Source of the DNA: Mycobacterium sp. NS-7484
GTDB lineage: Bacteria > Actinomycetota > Actinomycetes > Mycobacteriales > Mycobacteriaceae
Direction of reading: 5' to 3'
NCBI RefSeq assembly: GCF_001953975.1
Contig: NZ_MBEJ01000018.1
Coordinates: 124,001 to 188,000, forward strand
DNA length: 64,000 nt
The position numbers and the translations under genes were made by a program. This document shows, one piece after another, positions 16,464 through 24,409 of this stretch. Numbering within the stretch: position 1 is the first letter of the stretch; every line of letters starts with the position of its first letter. Below the pieces are notes generated by a model. The model was not told the origin of the DNA and ran no database searches. It worked only from the letters and a program-made list of their open reading frames with translations.

Positions 16464-17057
16464 TCAGGAGGGCGAACTCAGATTTGCCTCGCGCGGTGCG
16501 CGCAGGCCGAGCGTGCGCCGGGCCGCCGTGATCAGGTGGTCGTAGAGCTCTCGATCGTCGATGCCGGCGAAGTCCACGCCGACGGCGGCCGAGATGCCGG
16601 CCATGACGACGGCGGCGCGGACCTGGCCGCCGACCCCGGGCTCGGCACTGGCGAGCAGATCGGCTTGCCGTTTGACCAGTGCGGCTGATCGGGGTTGTTG
16701 GCGTAGAAGTTCCGCGACGCCGGGGTCGCCGGTGAATATGGGGAACAGGTCACGATGCGCCACGGCCAGGGACACGTAGCCGGTGAGCATGGATTCGGCC
16801 TGGGCGCGGTTACCCCGCTGGGCTTCGGCGTTCTCGACGCGCTCGGCCAGCTCGTCGATCACGGGTTCCATGATGGCGTTCAGCAGCTCATCGCGGGTGC
16901 GGAAATGGTGGTAGATAGCCGATTTCGTCAGCCCCAGCTCGTCGGAGATCATCTGCAGCGAGGTGCCGGCGACGCTGTGGCGCCGGAACAACTCGATGGC
17001 GACGTCGATCAACTTCTGCCGGGTCGTGCCGCCGGCGCCCGAAGCCGCACCCTTCAC
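16464..17057 (-). CDS. TetR family transcriptional regulator (next to P450 operon)
   Basis: A 197-residue TetR protein. The HTH is at residues about 12-60 (TRQKLIDVAIELFRR, then SLQMISDELGLTKSAIYHHF). The rest is a variable helical ligand domain. The start is GTG 17057. It is divergent from the P450-ferredoxin-SDR operon, and three copies of a TACGTTTGGTCAG half-site fill the region between them. It most likely represses both directions and is released by the P450 substrate or a CoA ester of it. Confidence 0.92.
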   Translation of the reverse strand: MKGAASGAGGTTRQKLIDVAIELFRRHSVAGTSLQMISDELGLTKSAIYHHFRTRDELLNAIMEPVIDELAERVENAEAQRGNRAQAESMLTGYVSLAVAHRDLFPIFTGDPGVAELLRQQPRSAALVKRQADLLASAEPGVGGQVRAAVVMAGISAAVGVDFAGIDDRELYDHLITAARRTLGLRAPREANLSSPS

Positions 17058-17098
17058 GATGGCGACCGAAATGTAGCGTGCCTAACATTTTCGCCTAG

Positions 17099-17161
17099 AC
17101 TGACCATTCGTACAGTGTATTCCTGTACGTTTGGTCAGTAAGCAGCTATACGTTTGGTCAG
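17099..17161. promoter_or_regulatory. TetR operator region with inverted repeat and third half-site
   Basis: ACTGACCAttCGTACAG (17099-17115) and CTGTACGttTGGTCAGT (17123-17139) form a 17-bp inverted repeat that is perfect apart from the two central bases shown in lower case, spacer 7. The half-site TACGTTTGGTCAG recurs as a direct repeat at 17149-17161, 23 bp on. It lies between the divergent TetR and P450 genes. Confidence 0.7.
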
Positions 17162-17188
17162 CTGGCACCGCTCAGCTCAGGAGAGCCG

Positions 17189-18529
17189 ATGACATTGGAT
17201 ACCGCGTCTCATCAGGACGTTTCCGCCGACCCGTCCCCGCTCGACGGCATCGACTTTTTCCACGATCCGGCACTGGTCGCGGATCCGTACCCGGTGCTGG
17301 CGCGCATGCGTACCGCGAATCCGGTCCTGCGTGAGCCGTCGAAGAACGTCGTCATCGTCACGGGCTACGACGAGGCGTTGGCGGTGGTCAGCGACCACGA
17401 CTCGTTCTCGTCGTGCAACACGGTCACCGGGCCGACTCCGGGATTCCCGGTGCCGCTCGACGGTCTCGACGCATCGGAAGTGCGCAAATTGATCGAGGCG
17501 CACCGCGACGAGTTGCCGTTCAGCGACCAACTTCCATCGTTTGACCCGCCAAAACACACGGGACACCGCTCATTACTCAGCCGCCTGATCACGCCCAAGC
17601 GCCTGAAAGAAAACGAAGAGTTCATGTGGCGCCTGGCCGATCAGGTGCTGCAGCCGTACGTGGCTGATGGTGGCGGCGAGTTTCTCGGTACGGTCGCCAA
17701 TCCTTTTGCGCTCCTGGTCATTGCAGATCTGCTGGGCGTGCCCGAAGCGGACCGCCCTGAACTCACCGAACATCTGATCGGCGACAACTCACTGGGCAGT
17801 ACCGATGATGCCGTGATGACGCATGCTCCGTTGGAGTTCCTCTACGCCCGGTTCAGCGACTACATCGCCGAGCGGCGCCGCAATCCCCGCCGCGATGTCA
17901 TGACCGAGATGGCGCAGGCCACCTTCCCGGATGGATCGACGCCGGAGGTCATCGACGTGGTGCGGGTGGCGGCCAATCTCTTCTCGGCCGGCCAGGAGAC
18001 CACGGTCCGACTCCTGTCCTCGGCCTTGAAGATCTTGGCCGAAAACCCGGAGCTTCAACAGCAGCTCCGGGACGCTCCCGATCGGGTGCCCAACTTCGTC
18101 GAGGAGGCCCTGCGTTTCGAAAGCCCGATTCGAGGAGATTTCCGGCTGGCCCGTGACACCACGACCGTCGGCGACGTCGAGATTCCCGCGGGCACTGTGG
18201 TGATGGTGCATTACGGTGCGGCCAACCGTGATCCGCGCCAGTTCGACAATCCCGACGTCTTCGACCTGGATCGGCACAATGCCCGGCGGCACATCGCTTT
18301 CGGCCGTGGTGTGCACAGCTGCATCGGTGCACCGCTGGCCCGCGCCGAGGCGAAAGTCGTCATCCAGCGACTGCTGGCGACCACCAGCGCCATCGAGATC
18401 GACGAATCCAGGCACGGAGCTGCCGACGCCCGGCGCTACGACTATGTGCCGACGTACATCCTGCGCGGTCTGACCGATCTGCATCTGACCCTGACTCCTG
18501 CCGCCGACGTGGGGGAGGGGCCTCGATGA
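17189..18529 (+). CDS. cytochrome P450
   Basis: A 446-residue bacterial P450. The I-helix oxygen-activation motif is AGQETT near residue 270, the K-helix motif is EEALRFESP (ExxR), and the heme-binding loop is FGRGVHSCIGAPLARAE with the axial Cys. It hydroxylates an unknown hydrophobic substrate. A good AGGAGAG site precedes ATG 17189. Its stop overlaps the ferredoxin start by four bases, giving a dedicated redox partner, and an SDR follows that could oxidise the hydroxyl product. The CYP family cannot be assigned by eye. Confidence 0.94.
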   Translation: MTLDTASHQDVSADPSPLDGIDFFHDPALVADPYPVLARMRTANPVLREPSKNVVIVTGYDEALAVVSDHDSFSSCNTVTGPTPGFPVPLDGLDASEVRKLIEAHRDELPFSDQLPSFDPPKHTGHRSLLSRLITPKRLKENEEFMWRLADQVLQPYVADGGGEFLGTVANPFALLVIADLLGVPEADRPELTEHLIGDNSLGSTDDAVMTHAPLEFLYARFSDYIAERRRNPRRDVMTEMAQATFPDGSTPEVIDVVRVAANLFSAGQETTVRLLSSALKILAENPELQQQLRDAPDRVPNFVEEALRFESPIRGDFRLARDTTTVGDVEIPAGTVVMVHYGAANRDPRQFDNPDVFDLDRHNARRHIAFGRGVHSCIGAPLARAEAKVVIQRLLATTSAIEIDESRHGAADARRYDYVPTYILRGLTDLHLTLTPAADVGEGPR

Positions 18530-18711
18530 GGGCCGTCGTCGACGATGATCTCTGCCGCGGACACGGAGTATGCGCAGCGCTGTGCCCGCAGGTGTTCACG
18601 CTCACCGACGGCGGCTACGCAGAGGCCCTCACCGCCGACATCCCGCCAGAACTCGAGCGCGCGGTCGCCGAAGCGGTCGACAGCTGCCCGGAACAAGCCA
18701 TCCGCATCTAG
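18526..18711 (+). CDS. 3Fe-4S-type ferredoxin, P450 redox partner
   Basis: A 61-residue ferredoxin with cluster ligands Cys10, Cys16, Cys20 region and Cys54 in the pattern C-x2-H-x2-C...CP...CP. The second cysteine of a 4Fe-4S site is replaced by His13, as in many mycobacterial P450 ferredoxins. It delivers electrons to the P450 encoded immediately upstream. ATG 18526 overlaps the P450 stop (ATGA). A matching ferredoxin reductase is not in the operon. Confidence 0.94.
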   Translation: MRAVVDDDLCRGHGVCAALCPQVFTLTDGGYAEALTADIPPELERAVAEAVDSCPEQAIRI

Positions 18712-18737
18712 CGGATCAGTCACAGAAAAGAGCAAAA

Positions 18738-19592
18738 ATGGCAACGGATTTCGAGCATCGCGAGCGTACCGCCTTCGACCTGTCCGGCAAGGTGGTGGTC
18801 GTCGTGGGCGGCGGGCAGATGCCCGGACCCAAGATCGGCAACGGCCGGGCCACGGCCATCGTCGCGGCCCGCCACGGTGCGGAGGTGGTGGTCGTCGATC
18901 GCAACCTCGACGCCGCGCAGGAGACGGTGGACATGATCACCGCGGAGAACGGCAAGGCCTACGCCGTGCAGGCCGATGTGGCCGAAAAGGATGACTGTCA
19001 ACGCATTTTCGACACCGCGATGCAGCAAAGCGGTCGCGTCGACGGGATGGTCTACAGCGTGGCGATCAACCCGCCGTTCGACCGGGTGAACAACACGATG
19101 ACCGTCGAGGACTTCAACCACGGCATCAACGTGAACATGCTGGGGTGCTACTACTGCAATCTCTTTGCCGCCCAATGCATGGAGAAGAACGAGGGTGGTT
19201 CCACCGGCAGCATCATCAACTTCTCGTCCATCGCGAGCATCAAGAACGAGGTCGGTCTCAACATCGGGATCATGCCCTACGCCCTCGGTAAGTGCGGGCT
19301 GAACTACATCACCGAACTCACCGCCACCCAATACGCCGACGCGGGCGTCCGTGCCAATACGTTGATGCTCGGCCCGATCGACTCCACGCTGGGCAACACC
19401 GATTCCCAGTCGCTGTTCGGTTTCGAACCCGAGGAGGTCGACGAGGCCTATCGGGAAGTGGTGAAGCTGAAGATGGGTCGGGCCAGTGCCTGGGAGACCG
19501 GCTACACGGCGCTGTTCCTGCTCGCCGACGAGTCCCGATTCATGACCGGGCAGCAGATCCGGCTGGACGGCGGGGCCACCCTGGTGCGGTGA
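18738..19592 (+). CDS. short-chain dehydrogenase/reductase
   Basis: A 284-residue SDR. The cofactor motif is an extended GGGQMPGPKIGNGRATA at residues about 24-40, the catalytic Ser is in NFSSIASI, the YxxxK is YALGK, and the C-terminal strand is QQIRLDGG. ATG 18738 follows AGAAAAGAG. The P450-ferredoxin-SDR order suggests hydroxylation then oxidation of a secondary alcohol. The 6-7 residue insertion in the glycine-rich loop is unusual for classical SDRs and may alter cofactor exchange. Confidence 0.9.
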   Translation: MATDFEHRERTAFDLSGKVVVVVGGGQMPGPKIGNGRATAIVAARHGAEVVVVDRNLDAAQETVDMITAENGKAYAVQADVAEKDDCQRIFDTAMQQSGRVDGMVYSVAINPPFDRVNNTMTVEDFNHGINVNMLGCYYCNLFAAQCMEKNEGGSTGSIINFSSIASIKNEVGLNIGIMPYALGKCGLNYITELTATQYADAGVRANTLMLGPIDSTLGNTDSQSLFGFEPEEVDEAYREVVKLKMGRASAWETGYTALFLLADESRFMTGQQIRLDGGATLVR

Positions 19593-19598
19593 CGGGTA

Positions 19599-20996
19599 TC
19601 AGTCCGAATGCGCGGTCGGGCTCTGGGTGGACTCCCACTTGGATTCCAGGGACCGCGTAACCGGTGTCCCGGCGGCCAGTTCCCGCTGTGACGTCGCACC
19701 GTCGTCGGTTTCGAAGGTGACCAGGAAGCCCGAGTCCGTGGACTCTTTGTGAACCACCTTGCAGACGGGTTCACCGCTGCCGAGGGTGATGATGTCACCG
19801 GGGGCGACGTCGTCGATGCGGCTGTCGGCGTTGGGTTCAGACATGGTTTGACGGTAGCCATTTTGGTCGAGCGTCAAACCGCCGAGCCGCGGCGGTGCCG
19901 TCCGGTAGCGCGGCGGGGTGGCGCTCAGCCGGATCGGATTGGACACGGTGGCCACCGGCTTGTCCCGGCGCGGATCGGCGATCGTGGTGACCGGGCTCAG
20001 GCCGAGGCGCTCGGCGAGGGCGAAGGCGTCGGCGAGGTCGTTGAGCGGGCCACACGGTACCCCCACTTCGGTCAGCGCCTGGTACCACGCATCGGCCGTA
20101 TCGGCGGCCAACGCTTGGGTCAGCTCCTCGATGAGTGGTACACGATGGCGTACCCGCTCGGCGTTGGTGGCGTAGCGGGGATCTTCGGCGAGCTCAGCCG
20201 CTCCGAGAACCTTTGTCAGCGCCTGGAATTGGCGGTCGTTGCCGACCGCGAGCACCAGTGGCCGGTCCGCGGTCGGCAGCACCTCGTACGGGGCGATGCT
20301 GGGGTGGCGGTTGCCCATGGCCTGCGGCACCACCCCGGCGGTGACGTACCCCGAGGCCTGGTTCACCAGGGCCGACAGCAGCGACGAGAGCAGGTTCACC
20401 TCGACCCGCTGACCGGCGCCGGTGCGGTCGCGATGGCGTAGCGCCGCCAGGATCCCCACCGCGGCATGCAGTCCCGTGATCACGTCGACCACGGCGACAC
20501 CGACTTTGGTGGGGGTGGCCGAATCGGGTCCGGTGATGCTCATCAGCCCGCCGACCGCCTGGATCAGCAGGTCGTATCCCGGAAGTTGTTGCTCCCGGCC
20601 GAATCCCGTGATCGAGCAGTACACCACGCCGGGGTTGGTCCGGCTGACGTCGTCGTAACCCAGCCCGAGCCGGTCCATGGTGCCGGGCAGGAAATTCTCC
20701 ACGACCACGTCGGCCCGCGCGGCCAGCGCCTGCGCCCGCGCCAGTCCGGCGGGATCGCGCAGATCCAGGGCGACGGACTGTTTGTTTCGGTTGACCGACA
20801 GGAAGTACGACGCCTCGCCGTCGACCCAGGGCGGCCCCCAGCTTCGGGTGTCGTCGCCGGTGCCCGGGCGCTCGATCTTGACGACGGTGGCGCCCAGGTC
20901 GGCCAGCAGCATGGTGGCGTACGGGCCGGCCAGCACCCGGCCGAAGTCGGCGATGAGCAGGCCGTCGAGAGCTCCGGCGGAATCCGCGGCGCTCAC
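19599..20996 (-). CDS. gcdG: class III CoA-transferase (CaiB/BaiF), probable succinyl-CoA:glutarate CoA-transferase, fused in frame to a small C-terminal domain
   Basis: A 465-residue reading frame. Residues 1-384 are a full CaiB/BaiF CoA-transferase (LIADFGRVLAGPYATMLLADLG, NRNKQSVALDL, and catalytic Asp in PGYDLLIQAVGG). GTG 20996 overlaps the gcdH stop by four bases. The pairing with glutaryl-CoA dehydrogenase suggests activation of glutarate. No stop separates it from a further 81 residues (from M at 19844: MSEPNADSRIDDVAPGDIIT) that look like an independent small beta-rich protein. Either the genes are fused or translation restarts there. I see no strong ribosome site at 19844. Confidence 0.82.
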   Translation of the reverse strand: MSAADSAGALDGLLIADFGRVLAGPYATMLLADLGATVVKIERPGTGDDTRSWGPPWVDGEASYFLSVNRNKQSVALDLRDPAGLARAQALAARADVVVENFLPGTMDRLGLGYDDVSRTNPGVVYCSITGFGREQQLPGYDLLIQAVGGLMSITGPDSATPTKVGVAVVDVITGLHAAVGILAALRHRDRTGAGQRVEVNLLSSLLSALVNQASGYVTAGVVPQAMGNRHPSIAPYEVLPTADRPLVLAVGNDRQFQALTKVLGAAELAEDPRYATNAERVRHRVPLIEELTQALAADTADAWYQALTEVGVPCGPLNDLADAFALAERLGLSPVTTIADPRRDKPVATVSNPIRLSATPPRYRTAPPRLGGLTLDQNGYRQTMSEPNADSRIDDVAPGDIITLGSGEPVCKVVHKESTDSGFLVTFETDDGATSQRELAAGTPVTRSLESKWESTQSPTAHSD

Positions 20997-22165
20997 CGGA
21001 ACGCCGAGGCGCCGGTGAGCGCCCTGCCGATGGTCAACTGGTGCACCTCGGAGGTGCCCTCGTAGGTCAGCACCGATTCGAGGTTGTTGGCGTGCCGCAG
21101 CACCGGGTACTCCAGGGTGATTCCGTTGGCACCCAAGATGGTTCGGCATTCGCGGGCGACCGCGATGGCCTCGCGCACGTTGTTCAGCTTGCCGAGGCTG
21201 ACCTGTTCGGGGGCGATCTCCCCGCGATCCTTGATCCGGCCGAGGTGGTAGGCCAACAGGTGACATTTGCCGACCTCAAGCGCCATGTCGGCGATCTTGG
21301 CCTGCGTCAATTGGTACGCCGCCAGCGGCTTGTCGAACACCTCGCGGGTCTGCGCGTAGTCGATGGCCGTCTCGAGGCAGTCGCGCGCGGCGCCGGCGGC
21401 ACCGAAGACGATGCCGAACCGGGCCTCGTTCAGCGCCGACAGCGGGCCGCGCAGGCCCTGAGCCTTGGGAAGCACCGCATCGGCGGGCAGGCGCACGCCG
21501 TCGAGCACGAGTTCGGATGTGACCGATGCGCGCAGCGAGAGTTTGGCGTGGATCTCCGGGGCGGAGAACCCGGGGGTGTCGGTGGGGACGACGAAACCGC
21601 GGATGCCGTCGTCGGTCTGCGCCCACACCACGGCGACGTCGGCGATGGAGCCGTTGGTGATCCACATCTTGGTGCCGTTGAGCACCCAGTCGTCACCATC
21701 GCGCTTGGCGCGGGTACGCATGCCCGACGGGTTGGATCCGAAGTCGGGTTCGGTCAGCCCGAAGCAGCCGATCGCCTCGCCGGTGGCCATCTTCGGCAGC
21801 CACTGCTGCTTCTGCTCCTCGCTGCCCCAGTGGTGGATGCTGAACATGGCGAGCGAGCCCTGCACCGAGACCAGGCTGCGAAGGCCGGAATCGACGGCTT
21901 CCAGTTCCAGGCAGGCCAGGCCGTAGGCCGTCGCGCTGGTGCCCGCACAGCCGTAGCCGTCGAGGTGCATGCCGAGGACGCCGAGTCCGCCGAGTTCCTT
22001 GGCCAGCTCGCGGGCGGGCAGGGTGCCGGCCTCGAACCACTCCGCGATGTGTGGTCGGATGCGCTGATCGCAGAACTTGCGGACCGTATCCCGCATGGCG
22101 ATTTCGTCCTCATCGAGGAGGGCGTCGAGCGCGAACAGCTGGGCCAGCGTGGTGGCCTTGGACAT
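20993..22165 (-). CDS. gcdH: glutaryl-CoA dehydrogenase
   Basis: A 390-residue acyl-CoA dehydrogenase matching GCDH: GCFGLTEPDFGSNPSGM, NGTKMWITNG, SLRASVTSELVLDGV, LGANGITLEYPVLRHANNLE and the catalytic base in TYEGTSEVH. It would oxidise and decarboxylate glutaryl-CoA to crotonyl-CoA, passing electrons to ETF. ATG 22165 follows AGGAGGAAAA. It is first in a two-gene operon with the CoA-transferase and is divergent from a LacI regulator. Confidence 0.92.
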   Translation of the reverse strand: MSKATTLAQLFALDALLDEDEIAMRDTVRKFCDQRIRPHIAEWFEAGTLPARELAKELGGLGVLGMHLDGYGCAGTSATAYGLACLELEAVDSGLRSLVSVQGSLAMFSIHHWGSEEQKQQWLPKMATGEAIGCFGLTEPDFGSNPSGMRTRAKRDGDDWVLNGTKMWITNGSIADVAVVWAQTDDGIRGFVVPTDTPGFSAPEIHAKLSLRASVTSELVLDGVRLPADAVLPKAQGLRGPLSALNEARFGIVFGAAGAARDCLETAIDYAQTREVFDKPLAAYQLTQAKIADMALEVGKCHLLAYHLGRIKDRGEIAPEQVSLGKLNNVREAIAVARECRTILGANGITLEYPVLRHANNLESVLTYEGTSEVHQLTIGRALTGASAFR

Positions 22166-22190
22166 TTTTCCTCCTGGAGCCGCAGATGTG

Positions 22191-22239
22191 TGCAATCGGT
22201 TGGCAGAACGTTTGCGAGAACGATTGCATCACCTACAGT
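22191..22239. promoter_or_regulatory. gcdH/lacI-type divergent regulatory region
   Basis: TGCAATCG (22191-22198) and CGATTGCA (22221-22228) form an inverted repeat, and a 12-bp direct repeat AGAACGwTTGCr (22205-22216, 22217-22228) lies between. For the LacI gene, TTGCGA (22212-22217) and TACAGT (22234-22239), 16 bases apart, make a plausible promoter that the repeats overlap. The LacI protein encoded at 22288 is the likely binder. Confidence 0.5.
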
Positions 22240-22287
22240 AGGGGCGCATCGCGGATGCGGTCAATCCGCCGGATCAGGAGGTCGGCT

Positions 22288-23286
22288 GTGACGGGTCGGG
22301 CGCCGACGCTCAAAGAGATCGCCGAGCGCGCCGGGGTCCACATCTCCACGGCGTCGCGCGTGCTGCGACAACCCGAGCCGATCGACGGCTGGTCGGAGGC
22401 GGCGTTGCGGGTGCGGGCGGTGGCCACCGAACTGGGGTATCAGCGCAATCTGCAGGCCGCCAGCCTGCGGACCCGCCGGACCACCACGGTCGGGGTGGTG
22501 ATGCCGCGGTTGACCGACGGCGTGGTGGCGACGTACTTCGAGGGCATCGAAGAGGCCGCGACCGCCGCGGGGTACTCCGTGCTGCTCTCCAGCCCGCCCG
22601 ACGACCTCGACGCGCAGCGGCGCGCCATCGAATTCCTGGTCAGCCGGCAGGTGGACGGTCTGCTGCTGTCGAGCCTGCACATCCCCGGCGACCGCTTCCT
22701 GGAGTCGCTGAACCTCGGCCGGGTGCCGGTGTTGCTGATGACCCGGCACGCCGAGGCCGGCGTCCCGTTCGTCGGCGGCGACGACCGTCGCGGCGGTTAC
22801 CTGGCCGGGCGGCATCTGCTGGAGCGCGGCCTGAGCGATCTCGCCGTCATCGCCGGCCCGGCACATGCCACCACCGCCAACGACCGCCTGGCCGGGTTCC
22901 GCGACGCGCTGGCCGACGCGGGGGTCGAGCTGCCGCCGCACCGGGTGAAGCGCTCGACGTTCGACGTCGCCGGCGGCCGTAGCGCCGGCACCGAGTTGCT
23001 GACCGGCCCCGATCGGCCGCAGGCCATCTTCGCGGTCAGTGACTCGATCGCGATCGGCGTGGTCGGCGTGGCCCGCGACGTCGGGTTGAGCATTCCCGAC
23101 GAGCTGGGCCTGGTGGGCTACAACGACATCCCGGTGGCTGCGCAGCTGCCGGTGCCGTTGACCACCGTGCGCTCACCGGCCCGACAGATCGGCGCCACCG
23201 CGTTCCGATGTCTGCTGGACGTCATCGCCCAGCGCGATGTCGAATCTGTCCGTCTACCAGTGGAATTGGTTGTCCGTGGTACTTAG
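22288..23286 (+). CDS. LacI family transcriptional regulator
   Basis: A 332-residue LacI/GalR protein. The HTH is at residues about 7-27 (TLKEIAERAGVHISTASRVL), and the periplasmic-binding-like effector domain follows (VGVVMPRLTDGVVATYFEGI; ending TTVRSPARQIGATAFRCL). GTG 22288 is preceded by CAGGAGG; upstream in-frame codons lack this. Divergent from gcdH-gcdG, it probably controls them. A LacI regulator is unusual for a glutarate pathway, which in pseudomonads uses a LysR protein. Confidence 0.92.
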   Translation: MTGRAPTLKEIAERAGVHISTASRVLRQPEPIDGWSEAALRVRAVATELGYQRNLQAASLRTRRTTTVGVVMPRLTDGVVATYFEGIEEAATAAGYSVLLSSPPDDLDAQRRAIEFLVSRQVDGLLLSSLHIPGDRFLESLNLGRVPVLLMTRHAEAGVPFVGGDDRRGGYLAGRHLLERGLSDLAVIAGPAHATTANDRLAGFRDALADAGVELPPHRVKRSTFDVAGGRSAGTELLTGPDRPQAIFAVSDSIAIGVVGVARDVGLSIPDELGLVGYNDIPVAAQLPVPLTTVRSPARQIGATAFRCLLDVIAQRDVESVRLPVELVVRGT

Positions 23287-23303
23287 TTGTCCGTCGCACT
23301 TAG
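23270..23303 (+). repeat. 17-bp tandem direct repeat across the LacI gene stop
   Basis: TTGTCCGTGGTACTTAG (23270-23286) is followed directly by TTGTCCGTCGCACTTAG (23287-23303), 15 of 17 bases identical. The LacI stop codon TAG is the end of the first copy. It looks like a recent small duplication and separates the regulator from the next gene by only 48 bp. Confidence 0.7.
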
Positions 23304-23334
23304 AGTAATCAACAACAGAAAAGAGGAGCCCACC

Positions 23335-24384
23335 TTGCCCGCACCCAGCGATGCCGAGTACTTCGACCTTGGCGACTTCACCCTCCAGGGTGGTTCCACG
23401 CTCCGAGGTGCCACCCTGGCCTACAAGACGTACGGCACGCTCAACGCCGACAAGAGCAACGTCATCGTCTACCCCACTTGGTATTCGGGGTGGCACACGG
23501 ACAACGAGTGGTTGATCGGAACGGACAAGGCGCTCAATCCCGACCAATGGTTCATCATCGTCCCGAACATGCTCGGCAACGGGCTCTCGTCGTCGCCGTC
23601 GAACACTCCCGCGCCCTACGACAGGGCCCGCTTCCCCGCGGTGACGTTCTATGACCAGGTCGAGGCGCAGCACAAACTCGTCACCGAGAAGTTCGGCATC
23701 TCGACCATCGCGCTTGTCACCGGATGGTCCATGGGTGCCGGCCAGACGTATCAGTGGGCGGTGAGTCACCCGGAGATGGTGCAGCGCGCCGCACCGTTCT
23801 GCGGGTCGAGCATCACCGCACCGCACAACAAAGTCTTCCTTGAGTCGCTGATCGCGTCACTCACGGCTGACGCCGCGTGGGCGGATGGCGATTACTCATC
23901 GAATGCCCTGCCGGTCAAGGGATTGCGCGCATTTGCGCGGGTCTATTCGGGCTGGGGCTACTCGCAGGCGTTCTATTGGGAAGAGACCTGGCGTGAGCTC
24001 GGCTTCACCTCGCTCGATGACTTCCTCTACGGGTTCTGGGAGAACTTCTTCCGTGACGGACGCGATCCCAACAACCTGATCACGATGCTGCGGACATGGC
24101 ACAGCGGAAACGTGGGCAACACACCGGGATTCGACGGCGACACCAAAAAGGCGCTCGGTGCCATCCAGTGTCCGCTCCTGGCGATGCCGGCCGAAAAGGA
24201 CCTCTACTTTCCGCCGGAGGACGAAAAGTGGGCAAGTGAGTACATCGCCCAGGGTGAGGTGCGGGTGATTCCCGGTATCTGGGGGCATTTCGCGGGCGGC
24301 GGCGCGAACCCGGTCGATACCGCATTCATCGATGCGGGCCTTCGGGATCTGCTCGCCAAACCGGGTTATTCGCCGAAGAACTGA
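23335..24384 (+). CDS. alpha/beta hydrolase related to homoserine O-acetyltransferase
   Basis: A 349-residue alpha/beta-hydrolase with the MetX-like layout: LAYKTYGTLNADKSNVIVYPT, the nucleophile elbow GWSMGAGQ, a long helical lid (AFYWEETWRELG), Asp in PAEKDLYFPPED and His in GHFAGGGAN. MetX acetylates homoserine, but homologues of this stand-alone kind are often esterases, so no methionine role is claimed. TTG 23335 follows AAGAGGAG; the upstream in-frame TTG at 23287 has no ribosome site. It may be cotranscribed with the LacI gene. Confidence 0.82.
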   Translation: MPAPSDAEYFDLGDFTLQGGSTLRGATLAYKTYGTLNADKSNVIVYPTWYSGWHTDNEWLIGTDKALNPDQWFIIVPNMLGNGLSSSPSNTPAPYDRARFPAVTFYDQVEAQHKLVTEKFGISTIALVTGWSMGAGQTYQWAVSHPEMVQRAAPFCGSSITAPHNKVFLESLIASLTADAAWADGDYSSNALPVKGLRAFARVYSGWGYSQAFYWEETWRELGFTSLDDFLYGFWENFFRDGRDPNNLITMLRTWHSGNVGNTPGFDGDTKKALGAIQCPLLAMPAEKDLYFPPEDEKWASEYIAQGEVRVIPGIWGHFAGGGANPVDTAFIDAGLRDLLAKPGYSPKN

Positions 24385-24409
24385 TCACCTATGCCGTCGG
24401 ATTGTGGTG

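Noticed and set aside
23270..23303. Attachment site or insertion-element target duplication
   Set aside because: The two 17-bp copies are directly adjacent with nothing between them and no integrase or transposase is present.
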